Source of the DNA: Christensenella sp964494645
Lineage (GTDB): Bacteria; Bacillota; Clostridia; Christensenellales; Christensenellaceae
Assembly: GCA_964494645.1 (NCBI GenBank)
Contig: CAZBSH010000012.1
Location: forward strand, 1-47,960
Direction of reading: 5' to 3'
Length of the DNA: 47,960 bases
Below the pieces are notes generated by a model. It was not told the origin of the DNA and did no database searches. It saw nothing but the letters and a program-made list of their open reading frames with translations. The position numbers were made by a program, and so were the translations under genes. This document shows, piece by piece, positions 41,296 to 47,960 of this stretch (within the stretch, counting starts at the first letter, position 1; every line of letters starts with the position of its first letter).

Positions 41296-43536
41296 ATGAC
41301 GCTTTCCATCACGATACGCGGCATGGTGCAGGGTATCGGGTTTCGCCCTTTTGTTGCACGGCTTGCAGAAGAGCTGCACATCACAGGCAGCGTGTGCAAC
41401 AGCGGCGGTATTGTCAAAATTATTGCAACAGCCAATCAAGAGGCGATGGACATGTTTGTCCATCGCCTTGTGTCGCATCCCCCTTCCTTTGCAAAAATCA
41501 TGAAAGTCCTCTCCACGCGCCTGCCCGAGCAGTCCTTTGAAGGGTTTCGTATCATCGAAAGCAATGCGGGCACAGCGGATATGCCTTTGGTTCCTGCCGA
41601 TCTGCCTTTGTGCGAAACATGCCGCGCAGAACTTTTTGATCCGCAAAACAGGCGTTACCGCTATCCGTTTATCAGCTGCGCTTCCTGCGGACCTCGTTAC
41701 AGCATAATCGAAACGCTGCCTTATGATCGCGAAACAACCACAATGAAAGACTTTCCCATGTGCTCCTCTTGCGCGCACGAATATACCGGCGACACACGCC
41801 GCCGTCATGCCCAGACGATCTCCTGTCACGATTGCGGTCCGCAGCTTATTCTGCGTGACAAAGCAGGTATCCACGAAAAGGACTCCGCTCTCACGCGTGC
41901 CATAGAACGTTTGCAATCCGGCGCAGTACTTGCAATCAAAGGGATCGGCGGCTATCAGTTCGCCTGCCTTCCGACCGACGAACAGGCAGTCAGACGTTTA
42001 CGCCTATTAAAGGGACGCGACAAAAAGCCATTTGCCGTGATGTTTGCTGATATCCATTCCATTTGTGACGTGTGCCATGTGAGCGCAGAGGAAACGGATC
42101 TGCTTTTGTCTGCGCAACACCCAATCGTGCTGCTTGAAAAAACAAAGGATATTTTCTGTGCCTCGGTGAGCGGCGAAAGCGCCAAGCTGGGCGCGTTTTT
42201 ACCATATACGCCATTACATCAGTTGCTGACAGACGCTTGCGGTCCACTCGTCATGACAAGCGGCAATCTGTCTTCTCAGCCCATCCTTACCGCCGACCGG
42301 GATATGCTTCGTTTATCGTCGCCCTATCTCGACGGTATTTTGTACAATACCCGTGAGATACGCGTACCTCTTGATGATTCCGTTGCGCGCGTAACGTGCG
42401 GCGACGTGCAGCTCATCCGGCGCAGCAGAGGTTATGTACCCCTGCCCCTATTCCTTCCATGCGAGCTTCCCTCTCCAACCTTTGCCGCAGGAGGCGATTT
42501 AAAAGCGTGTTTCTGCCTCGCGGCAAAAGACTATGCGTACCTCAGCCAATATCTCGGGGACATGCAACAGTACGGTGTACAGCAAAACTACCGCGACAGC
42601 CTCGCGCACATGAAACAGCTGTTTGAGATACATCCGCAGCTAGTCGTTTGCGACCTGCATCCCGCTTACCATTCCTCTGTCATCGCGCAAAACATAGCAC
42701 GCGAACAAAACCTCCCGTTGCTGCGTGTACAGCATCACCACGCGCATATCCTGTCCGTCATGGCGGAACACGGTCTTTCTTCGTGTATTGGCGTCGCGTT
42801 TGACGGAACAGGCTATGGCACGGACGGCACGGTGTGGGGTAGTGAATTTCTGTTTTGCCATCAAAATCATATGCAGCGCGCGGGATACCTCGATCCCATT
42901 GCGCTCACAGGCGGGGACAGTATCGTGCAAGACGCAGGACTTAACGCATTGTGCCATTTATATGCCTGCGGTCTGAAAAGCGAGGACAGCCGTTTTGACA
43001 CAGTTTCCGCCGCCCTCCGTTCGAACGTCAATGCCGTTTCCAGCTCAAGTATGGGACGGTTGTTCGATGCGGTAAGCGCGCTGCTTGACCTGAAATGTTA
43101 TAATAGCTATGAAGGCGAATGCGCCATTGCGCTTGAACAGTGCGCATTACAGGCACAAAAGGAAGGCATCGCGCCGCATCCGCTTCCCTTGCGCGTTGCA
43201 AAAAAAAACGGCGCGTATATTATCGACCGCCTGCCGCTCCTCCGCGCGCTTATGCACGCCCGTAAAACAACAGATAGTCGCGCGCTTGCACTTGGCTTCC
43301 ATAATGCCGTCGCACACGCGACGCTTGCCGTATGCCGCGCGATACGCGACAATACGGCTGAGTCCTGCGTGGCGCTTTCCGGCGGCGTGTTTGCCAACGA
43401 GCTATTGCTAAAAAAATGCGTTTTTCTTCTTGAGCAGGACGGTTTTTCAATAGCTGTCAATTCCGCCGTTCCGTGTAACGATGGCGGAATCTCGCTCGGT
43501 CAGGCATATTTTGCCGCCCTGAACGAAAAACAGTAA
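41296..43536 (+). CDS. hypF: Carbamoyltransferase HypF
   Basis: This 746-residue enzyme makes the cyanide-ligand precursor by transferring carbamoyl from carbamoyl phosphate to HypE. The domains are in the usual order. An acylphosphatase-like domain (about 1-90) has RGMVQGIGFRPFVARL. The zinc fingers start CETCRAELFDPQ and CSSCAHEYTG, each closed by a second C-x2-C pair (about 109-190). A YrdC-like domain (about 205-370) has GIGGYQFACLPTD. A Kae1-like carbamoyltransferase domain follows, with VQHHHAHILSVMAEH, FDGTGYGTDGTVWGSEF and the C-terminal CNDGGISLGQAYFA. The length matches the family and no motif is missing. GGAGAG precedes the ATG, three bases past the hypA stop. Confidence 0.97.
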   Translation: MTLSITIRGMVQGIGFRPFVARLAEELHITGSVCNSGGIVKIIATANQEAMDMFVHRLVSHPPSFAKIMKVLSTRLPEQSFEGFRIIESNAGTADMPLVPADLPLCETCRAELFDPQNRRYRYPFISCASCGPRYSIIETLPYDRETTTMKDFPMCSSCAHEYTGDTRRRHAQTISCHDCGPQLILRDKAGIHEKDSALTRAIERLQSGAVLAIKGIGGYQFACLPTDEQAVRRLRLLKGRDKKPFAVMFADIHSICDVCHVSAEETDLLLSAQHPIVLLEKTKDIFCASVSGESAKLGAFLPYTPLHQLLTDACGPLVMTSGNLSSQPILTADRDMLRLSSPYLDGILYNTREIRVPLDDSVARVTCGDVQLIRRSRGYVPLPLFLPCELPSPTFAAGGDLKACFCLAAKDYAYLSQYLGDMQQYGVQQNYRDSLAHMKQLFEIHPQLVVCDLHPAYHSSVIAQNIAREQNLPLLRVQHHHAHILSVMAEHGLSSCIGVAFDGTGYGTDGTVWGSEFLFCHQNHMQRAGYLDPIALTGGDSIVQDAGLNALCHLYACGLKSEDSRFDTVSAALRSNVNAVSSSSMGRLFDAVSALLDLKCYNSYEGECAIALEQCALQAQKEGIAPHPLPLRVAKKNGAYIIDRLPLLRALMHARKTTDSRALALGFHNAVAHATLAVCRAIRDNTAESCVALSGGVFANELLLKKCVFLLEQDGFSIAVNSAVPCNDGGISLGQAYFAALNEKQ

Positions 43537-43549
43537 GAGGAGGATTTCT

Positions 43550-43762
43550 ATGTGTGTTGCCACATCCGGCAAGGTCGTTTCCGTTGAAGGCACGACCGCC
43601 ACAGTGGACTTTCGCGGAAACCTGATCACCGCGCGGACAGGGCTTGTATGTGTACAGTCGGGCGATTATGTGCTGGTACACGCGGGCTGTATCCTGCAAA
43701 AACTGAAGCAGGAGGAGCACGAGTCATTGGAAGAATTGTTTCAGGAGATTGAAAATCTATGA
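43550..43762 (+). CDS. hypC: Hydrogenase maturation chaperone HypC
   Basis: This 70-residue chaperone starts MCVATSGKVVSV, with the essential Cys2 that carries or contacts the Fe(CN)2CO group on HypD and then escorts it to the large subunit. The remaining beta-barrel sequence (GDYVLVHAGCILQKL, then an acidic helix) is typical. GAGGAGG lies upstream of the ATG, and its stop codon overlaps the hypD ATG by four bases (ATGA). Confidence 0.95.
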   Translation: MCVATSGKVVSVEGTTATVDFRGNLITARTGLVCVQSGDYVLVHAGCILQKLKQEEHESLEELFQEIENL

Positions 43763-44799
43763 CCGATATACAGAAAATCAAGAATTTTCTAAAAGAATAC
43801 GACGGTCCGCCCGTACACCTGATGGAGGTGTGTGGTACGCATACCGCCGAAATTTCGCGCAACGGTATCCCCAATATGCTTTCCCCGCATATCCGGCTGA
43901 TTTCCGGACCGGGCTGCCCTGTTTGTGTCACAGTCACAGAGTATGTTGACCGTCTGGTCTTTTTTGCCAAAAAGCCGGGACACGCAATCGTTTCGTTTGG
44001 CGATATGCTGCGTGTACCCGGTTCTGCGCAAAGCTTAAACGACGCGCGCGCCGAAGGCGGCGATATCCGGATGGTCTATTCTCCATTGGATATGCTTGCC
44101 CTTGCGCAGCAGGAGCCGGAAACGATATTCATCTTTGCCGCAGTCGGATTCGAAACGACGACCCCTGCCTATGCGCTCCTGCTTGAAGAGGCACAAACGC
44201 TTAGAATCTCTAATATTCGCCTGCTGAGCGCTCTTAAAACAATGCCCGCCGCAATTGACCGGGTATGCAGATCGGGCGGGGTCGACGGCTTCCTTGCCCC
44301 CGGCAACGTCAGCGTCATCACAGGCAGCGACGCATATTCCGGCTTATCCCAAACCTACGGCATCCCCTTCGCGGTCGCGGGATTTCAAGGCGAAAGCCTG
44401 CTTAGCGCAATCTATGCGCTGGTCAAACGGCGCGGGCAAGCGGATGTTCTCAATCTTTATCCTTCCGCCGTCACCGCGCAGGGAAACAAAGCAGCGCAAG
44501 ATATGATCGCGAAATATTTTGAACCGTGCGACGCTTGTTGGCGCGGTATGGGAATCATACCCGCCTCCGGCATGATACTGCGCAAAGAATATGCGCAGTA
44601 CGATGCGGGTAGCGCGGGGCTTATCCACGACCATATCAATACACATTGCCGCTGTGCACAAGTGCTGACCGGTCAAGCGTCGCCCTCCCAATGTCCATCT
44701 TTCGGCAAAACCTGCACCCCCCATGCCCCGCGCGGCGCTTGCATGGTTTCTGCCGAAGGTAGCTGCTATCAATATTTTATCAATCATAGGGGATCCTAA
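43759..44799 (+). CDS. hypD: Hydrogenase maturation protein HypD
   Basis: This 346-residue iron-sulfur scaffold is where Fe(CN)2CO is built with HypC and HypE. Conserved cysteine motifs are MEVCGTHTAEISRNGI, SGPGCPVCVTV and, near the C-terminus, RGACMVSAEGSCYQYF, which includes cluster ligands. FGDMLRVPG and GFETTTPAYAL are further family blocks. It overlaps hypC by four bases and is separated from hypE by two bases, so hypC, hypD and hypE should be made in step. Confidence 0.96.
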   Translation: MTDIQKIKNFLKEYDGPPVHLMEVCGTHTAEISRNGIPNMLSPHIRLISGPGCPVCVTVTEYVDRLVFFAKKPGHAIVSFGDMLRVPGSAQSLNDARAEGGDIRMVYSPLDMLALAQQEPETIFIFAAVGFETTTPAYALLLEEAQTLRISNIRLLSALKTMPAAIDRVCRSGGVDGFLAPGNVSVITGSDAYSGLSQTYGIPFAVAGFQGESLLSAIYALVKRRGQADVLNLYPSAVTAQGNKAAQDMIAKYFEPCDACWRGMGIIPASGMILRKEYAQYDAGSAGLIHDHINTHCRCAQVLTGQASPSQCPSFGKTCTPHAPRGACMVSAEGSCYQYFINHRGS

Positions 44800-44801
44800 T
44801 C

Positions 44802-45788
44802 ATGAAGATCACAATGGCTCACGGCAGCGGAGGCCGAACGACCTCTCGCCTGATCGACGAAGTTTTTGCAAAAACGTTCAATGACCCGGTACTGTCGCGT
44901 ATGGAGGACGCTGCTGTCGTTACCGGCGCTGCGCGCCTTGCTTTTACGACAGATAGTTTTGTGGTAACGCCACCCTTTTTTCCGGGCGGCGATATCGGTA
45001 AGCTGTGCATATGCGGTACGGTAAACGACCTGCTGATGAGCGGCGCGACACCTAAATATCTGACCTGCGGCTTTATTCTCGAGCAGGGCACAGACATCGA
45101 AGACCTGCAGAAAATCGCGCGATCGATGGCGCATACCGCGCGTGAAGCAGGTATACATATCGTTGCGGGAGACACCAAGGTCGTTGAAGGCAATGGCAAT
45201 ATATACATCAATACCGCCGGTGTCGGTTTTGTTCCGGACGGACGAAATATCAGCGCGTCACATTGCGGCAAGGGCGATGTTATCCTATTGTCCGGCAATC
45301 TCGGAGACCATCACGCGGCAATTTTGAGCGCGCGTATGAACATCCAAAATGATATTAAAAGCGACTGTGCCCCTCTGGGTGATATGGTGGGCAACTTGCT
45401 TGAAGCAGGCGTGGACATAAAATCCATGCGCGACGTAACGCGCGGCGGGCTCGCGACCGTACTCAACGAATTCGCGCGCGCCTCACACTGCCGTATCGCG
45501 CTCAACGATCCGGATGTCCCCGTTTCAGACGAGGTGCAGGCCTTATGCGCAATATTGGGGCTTGATCCCTACACCATGGGCAACGAGGGAAAGATGGTCG
45601 CTGTGGTCGCCCAAAAAGACGCACAGCGCGCGCTATCCATTCTTCGCAATAGTAAATACGGCGAAAACGCGCGTATCATCGGTAACGTCGAAGGCAAACA
45701 AGACCCCGTCGTCCTGCTCCATACAGCAATAGGCGGCACGCGCGTATTAAACGAACTGATCGGCGAGGGGCTGCCTCGCATTTGTTAA
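44802..45788 (+). CDS. hypE: Hydrogenase maturation protein HypE
   Basis: This 328-residue ATP-dependent dehydratase turns the carbamoyl group on its C-terminal cysteine into thiocyanate. The AIRS/PurM-type fold is visible in MAHGSGGRTTSRLIDEVF, TTDSFVVTPPFFPGGDIGKL, VNDLLMSGATPKYL and MRDVTRGGLATVLNEFA. The protein ends PRIC, so the acceptor cysteine is the last residue. AGGGGATC lies upstream of the ATG. It ends the ech-hyp block. A perfect palindrome starts at the base after its stop codon. Confidence 0.97.
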   Translation: MKITMAHGSGGRTTSRLIDEVFAKTFNDPVLSRMEDAAVVTGAARLAFTTDSFVVTPPFFPGGDIGKLCICGTVNDLLMSGATPKYLTCGFILEQGTDIEDLQKIARSMAHTAREAGIHIVAGDTKVVEGNGNIYINTAGVGFVPDGRNISASHCGKGDVILLSGNLGDHHAAILSARMNIQNDIKSDCAPLGDMVGNLLEAGVDIKSMRDVTRGGLATVLNEFARASHCRIALNDPDVPVSDEVQALCAILGLDPYTMGNEGKMVAVVAQKDAQRALSILRNSKYGENARIIGNVEGKQDPVVLLHTAIGGTRVLNELIGEGLPRIC

Positions 45789-45806
45789 AATGAACGCTCG
45801 TTCATT
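45789..45806. promoter_or_regulatory. Perfect palindrome, TetR-type operator candidate
   Basis: AATGAACG (45789-45796), CT, CGTTCATT (45799-45806) lies between hypE and the methyltransferase gene. TGAACG-N2-CGTTCA dyads are typical TetR-family operators. No T-tract follows, so it is not a terminator. Confidence 0.45.
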
Positions 45807-45835
45807 AAAATCATATAGGAGAACTACTACATAAT

Positions 45836-46426
45836 ATGACTCAAGTACAGGCTTTTTTTGACAAACTCGCACCCGCGTGGGATCAGTACAATCAAGAGGA
45901 CAGTGACAAACTGCGCTCCATGCTTTACACAGCGGGGCTTGATAAAAACGCGCGCATTTTGGATATCGGTTGCGGTACGGGTATCCTGTTTCCTTATTTG
46001 CTGGAATACGCCCCCACGCATATCGACGCCGTCGATGTATCCTCGCGCATGGTCAAAATCGCGCAAAAAAAGAACACAGATTCACGTATCCATGTGCATC
46101 ATGCTGACTTTTATGACCTCAGTGAAAATGTCCGCTATCATGCGGCAATCATTTACAATGCTTATCCGCACTTTCTAAACAAACTATTGTTTGTGGAAAA
46201 GCTATATCAACTGCTCACTCCCGGCGGACGCTTTATCCTCATGCACGGCAGCGGGCGCAAAACGATCAATGGCGTCCATCACGGGCGCAATGCCTCAGCA
46301 GTATCCGTTCCCTTGCGCTCGTGCGCACAAGAGGCTGAAACCTTTTCTCAATATTTCGACATTGATGTCAGCATAGATACTGCCGAGTGCTATCTGCTTT
46401 CCGGCAGGGCAAAAGATAACATATAA
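45836..46426 (+). CDS. Class I SAM-dependent methyltransferase
   Basis: This 196-residue protein has the Rossmann-like methyltransferase fold: ILDIGCGTGILFPYLLEYA (motif I, about 41-59), HIDAVDVSSRMVKIA (motif II), HHADFYDL and a motif IV region AAIIYNAYPHF. LLTPGGRFILMHGSG resembles the post-motif III strand. The substrate is unknown; small soluble members of this type act on metabolites, cofactor precursors or arsenic-like species. GGAG lies about 13 bases before the ATG, a long spacing that suggests weak translation. It is 47 bases beyond hypE and could be read from the hydrogenase operon or from its own regulated promoter at the palindrome. Confidence 0.85.
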   Translation: MTQVQAFFDKLAPAWDQYNQEDSDKLRSMLYTAGLDKNARILDIGCGTGILFPYLLEYAPTHIDAVDVSSRMVKIAQKKNTDSRIHVHHADFYDLSENVRYHAAIIYNAYPHFLNKLLFVEKLYQLLTPGGRFILMHGSGRKTINGVHHGRNASAVSVPLRSCAQEAETFSQYFDIDVSIDTAECYLLSGRAKDNI

Positions 46427-46457
46427 AATCAACTAAGCCGATGACATCGACAGCCGC

Positions 46458-47480
46458 TCAATCATCAAGCGGCAGCATAACCGCTTGCCCTGTTTCGCTG
46501 GATCGATCTGCCGCGGCAATGATTTCCTGCGTTTTACAAGCATCTTGTACCGTGCAATTTGTTTCTTTGTTATGTAAGATGCATTCGACCAAATGCGCCG
46601 CCTGTTCGGGAAATGGATGATGCGATACTTCGGCGCTGTTTGGCAGTGTAACCGGCAAACGCAAATAGTCACGTTGTTTTTCAATCATATCCGGCGACCA
46701 TATCCGATCATTATACATCGTCCCTTTTGTTCCACATAACCGTACGTTAAAAACATAGGGAGATATAAAATCATAACTGCTGCCTATCTTTCCGATAGAG
46801 CCGTCTTCAAACGTCAAAAGAACCGCTATCGTGCCGTCAAATTCAAAATCATCCCGTATTCTGCACGACTGTGCATAAACCGAAACCACTTCCCTGTTCA
46901 TAAACCACCGCATCGCATCCACTGCGTGACAACCGCCCGCAAGAAGAGAACTTCCACCTACTGCTTTCGTGCGATTCCACTCATAACACGGAATATCATC
47001 CGTCACGCGGTGAAAATAATCGAGTTCCGCATATCGAATGTCCCCCAAAAAATTCTCTTGTATTTTTTTTGCCGTTACAAACAAGGGGTTAAAGTGAAGC
47101 ACATACCCCACCAAGCTTTTGACCCCCGCCTTTTGAACCTCGTGGGCAACACGGCGAGAATCTTCCATCGTCAAGGCAAGTGGTTTTTCGATCAGCAAAT
47201 GTTTTTTTGCGCGCGCCGCGCAAATCGCCTGTTCGGCATGCAGATGATTTGGCGTACAAATAACCACAATGTCGACACGCGGATCACTAAGTGCTTCTTG
47301 ATAGTCGGTATAAATCATACATTTTCCTTCCTGATTACATTCCCGGCTAACGCTATGCGCCTTCTCCGCAGTGCGCGACATGATCGCGACTACCTCCGCA
47401 TCAGGATTATTTTCAAATGCCCTAATATGCGCTTGCGATACCCATCCTGCTCCTACGATCAAAACTCCCAACTTCCGCAT
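46458..47480 (-). CDS. Gfo/Idh/MocA-family NAD(P)-dependent oxidoreductase
   Basis: This 340-residue sugar or polyol dehydrogenase has an N-terminal Rossmann domain (LGVLIVGAGWVSQAHIRAFE, about 3-22). The family motif CTPNHLHAEQAI is followed by HLLIEKPLALTMEDSRR with its catalytic Lys. The C-terminal substrate domain has GGSSLLAGGCHAVDAMRWFM, with the expected Asp and His. AAGGAG lies upstream of the ATG. It follows the FGGY kinase gene by 30 bases on the same strand, so the two probably belong to another sugar or inositol-type operon that continues beyond the window. The substrate is unknown. Confidence 0.9.
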   Translation of the reverse strand: MRKLGVLIVGAGWVSQAHIRAFENNPDAEVVAIMSRTAEKAHSVSRECNQEGKCMIYTDYQEALSDPRVDIVVICTPNHLHAEQAICAARAKKHLLIEKPLALTMEDSRRVAHEVQKAGVKSLVGYVLHFNPLFVTAKKIQENFLGDIRYAELDYFHRVTDDIPCYEWNRTKAVGGSSLLAGGCHAVDAMRWFMNREVVSVYAQSCRIRDDFEFDGTIAVLLTFEDGSIGKIGSSYDFISPYVFNVRLCGTKGTMYNDRIWSPDMIEKQRDYLRLPVTLPNSAEVSHHPFPEQAAHLVECILHNKETNCTVQDACKTQEIIAAADRSSETGQAVMLPLDD

Positions 47481-47510
47481 TTGCCTTCTCCTTTTTCAAA
47501 AACAGCGTCA

Positions 47511-47960
47511 TTACAATCTTCCGAAGATTCCTTCCATGGCATAATAGCAATCGTCAAAAAGCTTTTTCAGCGGCTCATACGCCTTCTGTGACACATGATC
47601 CGGCAAATATTCTTTTTTGATTCCCAAGAAACGTTCCACCTCACCAAATCCATCATAAAGCCCCGCTCCCACTCCGCCGATCACAGCCGCACCCATTGAT
47701 CCCGCTTCTTCGATCAATACCGGCAAGCGAACAGGCATATCAAAAACATCCGCCATTATCTGGCACCATACCGGGTTTTTCGCCCCACCCCCCACGACAA
47801 CGATCTCACGGATATCGACTAAGCTTTTTAAAACATTGAGTATGATATCAAGATTGAACGCCACTCCTTCAAGCACGCTACGCAAAACATCTCCTCTTGT
47901 GTTTTCCGGCTTGATCCCTACCAGCATACCTTTTGCTTCATTATTCCACCTTGGCGCCCT
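47511..47960 (-). CDS. FGGY-family carbohydrate kinase, C-terminal part (xylulokinase-like)
   Basis: The last 149 codons of an FGGY kinase are present; the rest lies to the right of the window. APRWNNEAKGMLVGI at the edge, LRSVLEGVAFNLDIIL, EIVVVGGGAKNPVWCQIMADVF and EEAGSMGAAVIGGVGAG are the standard C-terminal FGGY blocks and resemble xylulokinases most. The sequence is clearly different from the LyxK-like gene at 8936 and from araB. It shares an operon direction with the following Gfo/Idh/MocA gene, 30 bases away. Confidence 0.9.
   Translation of the reverse strand, partial: RAPRWNNEAKGMLVGIKPENTRGDVLRSVLEGVAFNLDIILNVLKSLVDIREIVVVGGGAKNPVWCQIMADVFDMPVRLPVLIEEAGSMGAAVIGGVGAGLYDGFGEVERFLGIKKEYLPDHVSQKAYEPLKKLFDDCYYAMEGIFGRL

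Noticed and set aside
46453..46473. GCCGCT/AGCGGC hairpin between the methyltransferase and the Gfo/Idh gene
   Set aside because: It has only six base pairs, no T-tract on either strand, and overlaps the dehydrogenase 3' end.
1..47960. Mobile elements, CRISPR arrays, rRNA and tRNA genes
   Set aside because: No transposase, integrase, repeat-spacer pattern or RNA gene was recognised by eye on either strand; short RNA genes could still be missed without a covariance search.

Overview
The window looks like a chromosomal segment of a strictly anaerobic, fermentative Clostridia-type Firmicute of mid GC content. The evidence is a glycyl radical enzyme with its radical-SAM activase, an oxygen-sensitive energy-conserving Ech [NiFe] hydrogenase, AGGAG-type ribosome binding sites, AraR/GntR regulators, a CwlD-like amidase and a clostridial-type HflX. 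A Christensenella-like gut anaerobe would fit, but that is a guess. I see no rRNA, tRNA, CRISPR array, insertion sequence or prophage.

Layout. 1-1233 (-): 5' part of hflX. 1401-2504 (+): alkC-type DNA glycosylase. 2585-6688 (-): MacB-like ABC exporter operon with a membrane-fusion protein carrying an unusual inserted domain. 6806-12935 (-): a six-gene operon (radical-SAM activase, class II aldolase/epimerase, UlaE-like 3-epimerase, LyxK-like kinase, SorC regulator, AraR-like regulator). It is divergent from a glycyl radical enzyme of unknown substrate (13338-15821, +). 16077-32431 (-): a probable 13-gene, 16 kb operon: ribose-type ABC importer, an OYE/TMADH-like iron-sulfur flavoenzyme, EtfB, ferredoxin-fused EtfA, a ketose 3-epimerase-like protein, a GH4 glycosidase, a second AraR, then araB-araD-araA. 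araD contains 100 Ns flanked by an 18-base duplicate; removing the duplicate restores an intact gene. 32998-35636 (-): CwlD-like amidase and a PQQ-like beta-propeller protein. 35881-45788 (+): echABCDEF followed by hypA-F-C-D-E, with no hypB and no hydrogenase endopeptidase. 45836-46426 (+): a small methyltransferase. 46458-47960 (-): a Gfo/Idh/MocA dehydrogenase and the C-terminal part of an FGGY kinase.

How the genes may work together. The left sugar locus should funnel L-xylulose (or a relative) to D-xylulose-5-phosphate, with the glycyl radical enzyme probably acting upstream or on a by-product. The large operon appears to import an arabinose-containing compound, release L-arabinose with the NAD/Mn-dependent GH4 enzyme, burn it through AraBDA, and process another part of the substrate by a flavin/FeS redox module linked to ETF. 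The Ech hydrogenase can dispose of reduced ferredoxin as H2 while pumping ions. The two operons are the best candidates for undescribed pathways here. Gene families are read from sequence; substrates and pathway links are inference.
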